In this document: positions 1 to 4,903 of the stretch, in pieces
How the letters are laid out: every line of letters starts with the position of its first letter
How positions within the stretch are numbered: position 1 is the stretch's first letter
Origin: CAZMXI01 sp964570205
GTDB lineage: Bacteria > Planctomycetota > Phycisphaerae > Tepidisphaerales > Tepidisphaeraceae
Direction: 5' to 3'
Assembly (NCBI GenBank): GCA_964570205.1
Contig: CAZMXI010000227.1
Location: 1-6,393, forward strand
DNA: 6,393 nucleotides
The notes under the pieces: model-generated
The model's database searches: none
The model's input: only the letters and a program-made list of their open reading frames with translations
Told to the model about the DNA's origin: nothing
Program-made: the position numbers and the translations under genes

Positions 1-34
1 TCCGAAGGTACATGGCAATCCCCCTATGGCAGGC

Positions 35-64
35 TTGACATTGGTTGGAACAGAAGCTGATAAG
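35..64 (+). promoter_or_regulatory. Candidate sigma-70 type promoter upstream of aroA
   Basis: A perfect TTGACA hexamer lies at 35-40. With an 18-base spacer it is followed by GATAAG at 59-64, which matches four of six bases of the TATAAT consensus. Transcription would start near base 71 and give a leader of about 160 bases before aroA at 230. The -35 match is striking in such GC-rich sequence, but the -10 is only moderate and the consensus for this lineage is assumed, so this is a prediction. Confidence 0.45.
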
Positions 65-115
65 CAGTGGGGTGCTTGAGCGTGGGGGATTCGATCCGAA
101 TTGGTGCCGTATTCA

Positions 116-144
116 GGCGGTTTGCCTGGATTGCCCAGACCGCC
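116..144 (+). other. GC-rich stem-loop in the aroA leader
   Basis: GGCGGTTTG (116-124) can pair with CAGACCGCC (136-144) as a 9-bp stem with one G-T wobble and an 11-base loop. No T-run follows, so it does not look like an intrinsic terminator. It lies between the predicted promoter and the aroA start and could shape the leader RNA. It matches no riboswitch or attenuator family that I recognise. Confidence 0.35.
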
Positions 145-195
145 GGATCGCTCGATCGTGGTTCGCGGGAATCCAGGGCGACCGGCGGGCTTTGC

Positions 196-233
196 AGGAA
201 GGGGGCGCGGTGCGTACTCTTCTGGCACGATGA
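196..233 (+). other. Possible leader mini-ORF (7 codons) overlapping the aroA start
   Basis: A purine-rich Shine-Dalgarno-like tract, AGGAAGGGGG (196-205), is well spaced for the GTG at 210 but about 25 bases from the aroA ATG at 230. The GTG opens a seven-codon frame (M-R-T-L-L-A-R) that stops at TGA 231-233, so stop and aroA start share the ATGA arrangement typical of translational coupling. The same frame can be extended upstream to a TTG at 45 (62 codons), but the product resembles nothing I know. This may be chance. The layout matters mainly because aroA itself lacks a well-placed ribosome binding site. Confidence 0.25.
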
Positions 234-1543
234 GTGATGTGATGATTCAACCGGTGTCGGGGGCGTTCTCGGCCGAGTTCACGCCGCCGGGGTCCAAGAG
301 CCTGACAAACCGCGCGCTGGTGCTGGCAGCGCTGGCGGCCGGCAGGAGCGAGATCGGCAACTGCCTGTTCGCCGATGACACCCACGTCATGATTGAGAGC
401 CTGCGGCGGCTGGGGTTTACCCTGGATGTGGATGAGGCGAGCTGCCGGATCGCGGTGCATGGGGGAAATGGCCGGCCGCCGGCCGAGATGGCGGAGCTGT
501 TCTGTGGGAACTCGGGAACGACCATCCGGTTCCTGACAGCGCTGTGTGCGCTGGGGCGGGGGCGGTATGTGCTGGATGGGGTGGAGCGCATGCGGCAGCG
601 GCCGATCGGGCAGCTTGTGGCGATGCTGCGGAACCTCGGATGCCGGATCAACTGCCTTGGGCAGGAGGGATACCCGCCGCTGGAGGTGCTGGCCGATGGG
701 TTGCCGGGGGGGATGGTGCGGTTCGGGGATGCCCAGTCGTCGCAGTATCTGTCGGCGGTGTTGCAGGTGTGCCCATATGCCAAGCACGAGGTGCGGGTGG
801 ACCTGGAAGGTGAGCAGACGAGCTGGCCTTACGTGGCGATGACGATGCAGCTCATGGATCGGTTTGGCGTGACGGCGGAACTGCTGCGCGACCCGAAGAC
901 GGGCGCGCCAAGGCAGATTGTCGTGCCGCGCGGGGCGTATCAGGCGACCGATTACCTGGTGGAGCCGGATGCATCGAACGCCAGCTATTTCCTGGCGGCC
1001 GCCGCGCTGCACCCGGGGTCGAAGGTGACGATCCGTGGGATCGGAAAGCGCAGTCTGCAGGGGGATGTGGGCTTTGCGGATGTGCTGCACCGGATGGGCG
1101 CTGGGCTGGTCTTCGGCGGCGATTTCGTGACGGTGATGGGCGCGGATGAGCTGGAGGGCATCGACATCGACCTGCGGGACATGCCGGACATGGCGCAGAC
1201 GCTGGCGGTGGTGGCGCTGTTCGCGCGGGGATCGACGCGCATCCGCGGCCTGCACACGCTGCGGCTGAAGGAGACGGACCGGATCGCAGCCCTGGCGACG
1301 GAACTGGCAAAGTTCGGGGCGGAGGTGAATGTGGAGGGCGATGACCTGCTGATCGACCCGCCGGACGAGCCGCGATGGGCGGCCGTGGACACCTACGATG
1401 ACCACCGGATGGCGATGGCGTTCTCGCTGGCCGGAACGAGGATTGCGAACGTGATGATCCGCGGCGCCGAGTGCGTGAACAAGACTTATCCGGGCTATTT
1501 TGGGGACCTGGAGAGAGTGGTGGGCAGCGTCAGGGGAGCGTAG
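230..1543 (+). CDS. aroA: 3-phosphoshikimate 1-carboxyvinyltransferase (EPSP synthase)
   Basis: This cytoplasmic enzyme catalyses step six of the shikimate pathway, transferring the enolpyruvyl group of PEP to shikimate-3-phosphate on the way to chorismate and the aromatic amino acids. The 437-residue product is full length. Family motifs run in order: PGSKSLTNRAL (residues 20-30, Lys23 binding PEP), GNSGTTIRFL (93-102), RPIGQLV (124-130, Arg124), SSQYL (170-174), the DMPDMAQT segment (Asp320, the likely counterpart of the catalytic Asp), KETDR (347-351, Glu348), YDDHRMAMAF (389-398) and VNKTYPGYF near the C-terminus (Lys418). The start at 230 was chosen because upstream codons show no family similarity; the ATG at 242 is an alternative. 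Neither start has a strong, well-spaced ribosome binding site. Gly96 is kept, but the position of E. coli Pro101 is Phe, which may alter glyphosate sensitivity. The next gene is 123 bases away and functionally unrelated. Confidence 0.96.
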   Translation: MSDVMIQPVSGAFSAEFTPPGSKSLTNRALVLAALAAGRSEIGNCLFADDTHVMIESLRRLGFTLDVDEASCRIAVHGGNGRPPAEMAELFCGNSGTTIRFLTALCALGRGRYVLDGVERMRQRPIGQLVAMLRNLGCRINCLGQEGYPPLEVLADGLPGGMVRFGDAQSSQYLSAVLQVCPYAKHEVRVDLEGEQTSWPYVAMTMQLMDRFGVTAELLRDPKTGAPRQIVVPRGAYQATDYLVEPDASNASYFLAAAALHPGSKVTIRGIGKRSLQGDVGFADVLHRMGAGLVFGGDFVTVMGADELEGIDIDLRDMPDMAQTLAVVALFARGSTRIRGLHTLRLKETDRIAALATELAKFGAEVNVEGDDLLIDPPDEPRWAAVDTYDDHRMAMAFSLAGTRIANVMIRGAECVNKTYPGYFGDLERVVGSVRGA

Positions 1544-1666
1544 GGGCGCTGGTTGGGGGCGTGTTGAGTTCCGGGCAGCGGTCCGATATGTTCGGCGGTC
1601 CGGTGTTGTGGCCCGCGTTATGCGAGGCGCCGGGCAGGCGTCTTGCTGATCTTGAAGGCGATGGTT
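1544..1666. other. aroA-thuA spacer with an 8-bp direct repeat
   Basis: This 123-base spacer has no convincing promoter or terminator. GCGGTCCG occurs twice, at 1578-1585 and 1595-1602, 17 bases apart. That spacing could mark a paired protein-binding site, but an 8-bp repeat in GC-rich DNA is weak evidence. The only promoter-like pair (TTGAGT 1564-1569 and GATATG 1585-1590) has a 15-base spacer and a poor -10. The spacer ends with the thuA ribosome binding site, GAAGG at 1654-1658. Confidence 0.3.
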
Positions 1667-2398
1667 ATGGCTATTCGTGTGCTGGTCTGGAACGAAGGAC
1701 GGCATGAGCAGCGGGACGAGAAGATCGCGGCGATATACCCGGAAGGGATTCACGGCGCGATCGCGTCGTGGCTTCGGCGGTGCGCGGATCTTGAAGTGGA
1801 GACGGCCACGATGGATTCTGACGCCGAGCACGGCTGCCAGGCCGAGCGGCTGGGGCGGACGGACGTCATGATCTGGTGGGGGCACATGGGTCATGAGGAG
1901 GTGCTGGACGCGGTGGTGGAGCGCGTGTACAAGCGTGTGCTGGAGGGGATGGGTTTCATCGCGTTGCATTCCGCGCATGCATCGAAGGTCTTCAAGAAGC
2001 TGATGGGGACGAGTTGTGACCTGAAATGGCGGGACTCGGGGGAGCGCGAGGTGTTGTGGGCGACGCGGCCGGGGCATCCGATCCTCAAGGGCATCGACGA
2101 CCATTTTGTGCTTGATCGGGAGGAAATGTACGGCGAGTACTTCGACATTCCGGAGCCGCAGGAAACGATCTTGATCAGCAGTTTCGCCGGGGGCGAGGTG
2201 TTTCGCAGCGGGGTGACGTTTGGGCGTGGCGCGGGGAGGGTGTTTTATTTCCGGCCGGGCCATGAGTCGTTCCCGACGTATTACGATCCGACGGTGCTGA
2301 GGGTGATCGAGAACGCGGTGCGCTGGGCGACGGCCGGAAGCCAGGCCAGGCCGGTCGGCTATGGCGAGCGCCAGGCTGGGTGGATCGTTGCCGGTTAG
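1667..2398 (+). CDS. ThuA-like protein (trehalose utilization family)
   Basis: This is a 243-residue single-domain protein of the ThuA family, which has a class I glutamine amidotransferase-like fold. It starts with a beta strand and a WNEGRHE segment (8-14). It then shows WWGHMGH (70-76), the IALHSAHASKVFKKLMG segment from about residue 98, a GHPILKGI stretch, EEMYGEYFDIPEP, and the RVFYFRPGHE motif (191-200) before a C-terminal NAVRW helix. There is no signal peptide, so it is probably cytoplasmic. In rhizobia ThuA works with the Gfo/Idh/MocA dehydrogenase ThuB in trehalose use through 3-keto sugars; the exact reaction and substrate here cannot be read from sequence. The ATG at 1667 was chosen because GAAGG (1654-1658) is spaced 8 bases before it; ATG 1661 is too close. 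A Gfo/Idh/MocA gene follows after 29 bases, which supports a shared operon. Confidence 0.88.
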   Translation: MAIRVLVWNEGRHEQRDEKIAAIYPEGIHGAIASWLRRCADLEVETATMDSDAEHGCQAERLGRTDVMIWWGHMGHEEVLDAVVERVYKRVLEGMGFIALHSAHASKVFKKLMGTSCDLKWRDSGEREVLWATRPGHPILKGIDDHFVLDREEMYGEYFDIPEPQETILISSFAGGEVFRSGVTFGRGAGRVFYFRPGHESFPTYYDPTVLRVIENAVRWATAGSQARPVGYGERQAGWIVAG

Positions 2399-2427
2399 TC
2401 GGGACACCGCGAAAGATACATCGTGCC

Positions 2428-3531
2428 ATGAGTCATCCGCTTCGATATACGCTGGTGGGAATGGGGGATGCAACCAATCCCTGGGTGGTCGATGCGCTGC
2501 CGCGCCTGCAAACGCTGCATATGGCGGAGCCGGCGGCGGTGGTGAGCAATTCGCCGCAGGCGCTGAAGCTGGCGCAGGAGCGGTTGCATATTGGCCCGGA
2601 GCAGTGTTATGCGGACGTGAACGAGGCATACGAGAAGCGGCGGGCGGATTTCACGATTATCGCGGTGCCGCCGGCGCTTCAGGAGAAGGCGATAGAACTG
2701 GCGCTGATGTTTGATCAGCATGTTTTTTCGGACGGCCCGGTGGCCGACAGCATAGAGGCGGCGTGCCGGGTGTATCGCAACGTCCGGGGGATTCATCGCA
2801 AGAAGATGGCGGTGCACCTGGAGGGGCGATTCGAGCAGGCGGCGCAGACGCTTGGGCGGGCGCTGGCCGACAAGCGGTACGGAAGACTGAATTACATTTT
2901 CGGCCGGCTTGCCGACAACGTGCGGCGGATTGAAGGCAAGGGACGGTTTCGCGACGAGGTGTTCGACCCGCTGCTGGCGGAGAGCGTACTGGCGGATTTT
3001 GACGTGCTGCGGAGTCTAACGCGACAGAACGTCAAGAGCGTGTATTCGATCTCGTGGCGGGCGCCCTGGGTGGAGACGCGCGGCGACAGCAACGTGGCGG
3101 TGATGCTCGAGATGAGCGACGGCGTGCATTGCCTGTACGAAGGGGCGAAGGCGAACGCCTCCTGCCTGAGCGGCGCCGGCAGCGAGTATTTCCGGGCCGA
3201 ATGCGAGCAGGCGACGCTGGAACTGGACCATCGCAGCCTGTATTTCCTGAGCGGCGGGGGACTGGAGCCGCCACGGCGCGAGCCGCTTGCACTGTTGAAC
3301 CAGGCGGCGTGGGGGCGGGGCTATGCGGCGGAGCTGTATTGCGGCTGGCTGAGCGGTGGGCACGAGCCGCCCAACACATTGAAGGATTACATGTACAGTG
3401 CGGCAACGCTGTTTGCGGCGATGCACTCGGCCAAGTCGGGAAAACGGATGGACGTCAAGGAGTATCTCCAGCATCATCTGGGCGCCACCCGGCCGGGGCG
3501 GTCTAGCCATTCGGGCTCAGCCGAAGAGTGA
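2428..3531 (+). CDS. Gfo/Idh/MocA-family protein with degenerate catalytic motifs
   Basis: This 367-residue protein has the family layout: an N-terminal Rossmann domain (YTLVGMGDATNPW, residues 7-19, with a GxGxx turn), the VPPALQEKAIELAL helix near residue 80, and an alpha/beta C-terminal domain with a GRLNYIFGRLADN strand and a SISWRAPW segment. Active relatives are NAD(P)-dependent sugar or polyol dehydrogenases using the Lys of an EKP motif and a His of an HxxD motif. Here the EKP region reads SDGP (101-104), putting Gly at the Lys position. The HHFD-like stretch reads ADFD (189-192), putting Ala at the His position. Normal dehydrogenase chemistry is therefore unlikely, and a binding, regulatory or structural role with the adjacent ThuA is an inference. 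The ATG at 2428 is preferred over GTG 2380, which would overlap thuA. Its ribosome binding site is weak (GAAAG at 2411-2415), so coupling to thuA is possible. No signal peptide is seen. Confidence 0.85.
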   Translation: MSHPLRYTLVGMGDATNPWVVDALPRLQTLHMAEPAAVVSNSPQALKLAQERLHIGPEQCYADVNEAYEKRRADFTIIAVPPALQEKAIELALMFDQHVFSDGPVADSIEAACRVYRNVRGIHRKKMAVHLEGRFEQAAQTLGRALADKRYGRLNYIFGRLADNVRRIEGKGRFRDEVFDPLLAESVLADFDVLRSLTRQNVKSVYSISWRAPWVETRGDSNVAVMLEMSDGVHCLYEGAKANASCLSGAGSEYFRAECEQATLELDHRSLYFLSGGGLEPPRREPLALLNQAAWGRGYAAELYCGWLSGGHEPPNTLKDYMYSAATLFAAMHSAKSGKRMDVKEYLQHHLGATRPGRSSHSGSAEE

Positions 3532-3554
3532 AAGCGTGGTTCGCCGCCGAGGGC

Positions 3555-3560
3555 TATAAT
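3555..3560 (+). promoter_or_regulatory. TATAAT -10 box placed for a leaderless msrB transcript
   Basis: A perfect TATAAT lies at 3555-3560. The msrB ATG begins at 3567, seven bases downstream, which is where transcription from this box would be expected to start. No recognisable -35 hexamer sits 16-18 bases upstream, and the preceding bases are not an extended -10 TGn. The nearest Shine-Dalgarno-like tract, GAGGG at 3549-3553, is 13 bases from the ATG and overlaps this promoter region. A perfect AT-only hexamer is conspicuous in GC-rich DNA, but six bases can occur by chance. Confidence 0.35.
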
Positions 3561-3566
3561 ATATCG

Positions 3567-4118
3567 ATGTTTCGCGTGACAGCGACAAATTTGCTCCTGC
3601 TGGCGTTTCTGGCCGCGTGCGACTCGGCCCGCGACCGGGAGACCGGATCAGCTCCGGCCGCGGGCGCCCCAACCCCCCAATCCACCATGTTCAATCCAGA
3701 TCAGGTTGTTCGCTCGGAGGAAGAATGGCGGCAGCGTCTGACGCCCGAGCAATATCGCGTATTGCGGCAGAAAGGCACCGAGCGCGCGTTTACCGGTGAA
3801 TTCACGGACCAGGTCGATCCCGGGACATACCACTGCGCGGCGTGCGATGCCGAGCTGTTCAGAAGCGAGCATAAGTTTCACTCCGGGTGCGGCTGGCCAT
3901 CGTTCTACACGGCCTTGGCGGGCAACCGGGTGACGCTCGTTCCGGACCACTCACATGGCATGATTCGCACGGAAGTTCTGTGCGCCCGCTGCGGGTCGCA
4001 CCTGGGGCACGTATTTGATGATGCGCCCGACCAGCCGACGGGGCAGCGGTATTGCATCAATTCCATCTCACTGAAGTTCGTTTCGACGACGCCGGCCACC
4101 CGGCCGTCGGGGCATTGA
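3567..4118 (+). CDS. msrB: Peptide-methionine (R)-S-oxide reductase MsrB, predicted lipoprotein
   Basis: This enzyme reduces the R form of methionine sulfoxide in oxidised proteins back to methionine. The 183-residue product begins with a short lipoprotein signal (MFRVTATNLLLLAFLAAC, lipobox LAAC with Cys18) and a low-complexity Ala/Pro/Ser linker to about residue 40. The SelR/MsrB domain follows: zinc pairs CAAC (90-93) and CARC (139-142), GCGWPSF (107-113, Cys108 being the likely resolving Cys), RTEVLCARCGSHLGHVFDD, and RYCINSISLKF with catalytic Cys163. All key residues are present. Membrane anchoring implies repair of envelope proteins, as is known for other extracytoplasmic MsrB forms. 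The usual DDGP is DDAP here, a mild change. The ATG at 3567 gives a compact signal peptide. A GTG at 3528 in the same frame overlaps the upstream TGA (GTGA) and would add 13 residues, allowing translational coupling instead. Confidence 0.93.
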   Translation: MFRVTATNLLLLAFLAACDSARDRETGSAPAAGAPTPQSTMFNPDQVVRSEEEWRQRLTPEQYRVLRQKGTERAFTGEFTDQVDPGTYHCAACDAELFRSEHKFHSGCGWPSFYTALAGNRVTLVPDHSHGMIRTEVLCARCGSHLGHVFDDAPDQPTGQRYCINSISLKFVSTTPATRPSGH

Positions 4119-4226
4119 GGGGCGATCGGGGACCCCGGCGGCTCAGGCCGTCTGGCCGCGCCTCCGTCCATTTCCGCGGTGAAACGGCATGGATGTTGCG
4201 TGCCTGGGGGGTGCCGGGGACGATGC

Positions 4227-4258
4227 GGGAACAGGCTGGCAGCCTGAGCATGGTCCCA
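4227..4258 (+). repeat. Palindromic element CAGGCTGGCAGCCTG, REP-like
   Basis: CAGGCT (4232-4237) and AGCCTG (4241-4246) form a perfect 6-bp stem around a GGC loop. GGGA (4227-4230) and TCCC (4254-4257) can extend it across an internal loop. There is no T-run, so a terminator role is unlikely. From memory, closely similar AGGCTGG-AGCCT palindromes are scattered between genes in planctomycete genomes, where they behave like dispersed REP-type repeats. That recollection has not been checked here, and only one copy is visible in this window. Confidence 0.4.
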
Positions 4259-4274
4259 CTCACCTCGCGACAGA

Positions 4275-4281
4275 AGAGGAG
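4275..4281 (+). promoter_or_regulatory. Strong ribosome binding site of the ferritin-like gene
   Basis: AGAGGAG ends six bases before the ATG at 4288. It is among the clearest Shine-Dalgarno sites in the window. It fixes the start of the DUF892 gene at 4288 rather than at the in-frame ATG at 4189, whose extra residues look unlike protein of this family. Confidence 0.75.
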
Positions 4282-4287
4282 TGCGCG

Positions 4288-4794
4288 ATGGCCATCTTCA
4301 ATTACGAATTCCACCACCTCAGCGATCTGTTTGTCCATGAATTGAAGGACCTCTATGACGCCGAGTACCGGCTGGCGGAGGCCCTGTCCAAGATGTCGCA
4401 GGCAGCGTCTTCATTAGATGTGAAAGAGGCGTTCGACGTGCACCTGGACCAGACGCGCGGGCACATCCGTCGGCTTGAGGAGGTGTTCCGCGGGCTAAAG
4501 ATCGAGCCCGAGCGCGAGTCCTGCAAGGCGATGAAGGGGATTGTGGACGAAGGCAGCGACATTGTCAGCGCCAAGGGCAACGACAAGGTGCGCGACGCGG
4601 GCTTGATCGCCGCCGCACAGCGGGCCGAGCATTATGAGATGGCCGGCTATGGCACAGCTCGCACATTCGCCAGGCAGCTTGGCCGGGATGATCTGGCGAT
4701 GATCCTGCAGCAGACGCTGGATGAGGAAGGCCAGACGGACAAGAGACTGACGGAATTGGCGGAGAGCCATGTGAACTGGGAGGCGCAGGCATAG
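4288..4794 (+). CDS. YciE/YciF-type ferritin-like protein (DUF892)
   Basis: This 168-residue all-helical protein belongs to the DUF892/YciE-YciF family, a ferritin-like four-helix fold thought to carry a dinuclear metal site. Family hallmarks are visible in each helix: HELKDLYDAEYRLAEAL (17-33), HLDQTRGHIRRLEEVF (52-67), AAQRAEHYEMAGYGTAR (109-125) and LQQTLDEEGQTDKRL (140-154). Likely metal ligands are acidic and His residues in these segments (Glu18, Asp54, His59, Glu114, Glu117, Glu146/147), by analogy. It has no signal peptide and should be cytoplasmic. Relatives are often induced by osmotic, oxidative or stationary-phase stress, but their biochemical function is poorly defined. Its position after msrB suits a stress role, although the 169-base gap suggests separate expression. 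The strong ribosome binding site implies efficient translation. Confidence 0.9.
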   Translation: MAIFNYEFHHLSDLFVHELKDLYDAEYRLAEALSKMSQAASSLDVKEAFDVHLDQTRGHIRRLEEVFRGLKIEPERESCKAMKGIVDEGSDIVSAKGNDKVRDAGLIAAAQRAEHYEMAGYGTARTFARQLGRDDLAMILQQTLDEEGQTDKRLTELAESHVNWEAQA

Positions 4795-4831
4795 CGTCGT
4801 GTCTGGACATCGCGGCAGAGATGCCAAGTGA

Positions 4832-4855
4832 CCGGCGCCCCGAGGAGGGCGCCGG
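4832..4855 (+). other. Strong GC stem-loop after the ferritin-like gene
   Basis: CCGGCGCCC (4832-4840) pairs perfectly with GGGCGCCGG (4847-4855) around a 6-base CGAGGA loop. The stem starts 37 bases after the stop codon, the usual place for a 3' hairpin. No T-run follows, so it is not a canonical intrinsic terminator. It could protect the mRNA 3' end or act as a terminator without a U-tract, as has been proposed in some GC-rich bacteria. Confidence 0.5.
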
Positions 4856-4887
4856 CGCATCGATTGACGGAACGGACTTGTGCGAGT

Positions 4888-4895
4888 GGAGGAGG
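4888..4895 (+). promoter_or_regulatory. Ribosome binding site that sets a GTG start for the Tat-exported Gfo gene
   Basis: GGAGGAGG lies eight bases upstream of an in-frame GTG at 4904, an ideal spacing. It is 17 bases from the ATG at 4913, which is too far, and downstream of the GTG at 4880. It therefore favours initiation at 4904. Confidence 0.65.
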
Positions 4896-4903
4896 CGGAT
4901 AAA

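Larger units (their letters stand above)
4119..4287. other. msrB-ferritin-like gene spacer
   Basis: This 169-base spacer is GC rich and shows no clear sigma-70 promoter. It contains a short GGCC-GTCT-GGCC hairpin at 4146-4157 and a stronger palindrome at 4232-4246, listed separately. No stem is followed by a T-run, so no intrinsic terminator for msrB can be called. The right edge carries the ribosome binding site of the next gene at 4275-4281. Confidence 0.4.

Noticed and set aside
84..108. A GATTCGATCC segment reminiscent of a tRNA T-arm
   Set aside because: The loop and stem do not fit a 5-bp stem with a 7-base loop, and no acceptor, D or anticodon arms can be built around it.
45..233. A 62-codon TTG-initiated frame in the aroA leader
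   Set aside because: It has no ribosome binding site at the TTG and no family similarity. An EQKLIS stretch resembles the myc epitope by coincidence. Only its last seven codons, with their own purine tract, are kept as a weak candidate.
1564..1590. TTGAGT and GATATG as a thuA promoter
   Set aside because: The 15-base spacer and three-of-six -10 match are too weak to call.
113..2629. A very long open frame on the minus strand (838 codons) across aroA, thuA and the start of the Gfo-like gene
   Set aside because: It is antisense to three well-supported genes. Its product is rich in Arg, His and Pro as expected for the complement of GC-biased codons, and it resembles no family.
4228..4255. GGAAC followed by GTC as a possible ECF sigma factor promoter of the ferritin-like gene
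   Set aside because: The spacer is 20 bases, longer than the usual 16-17, and GGAAC overlaps the palindromic element.
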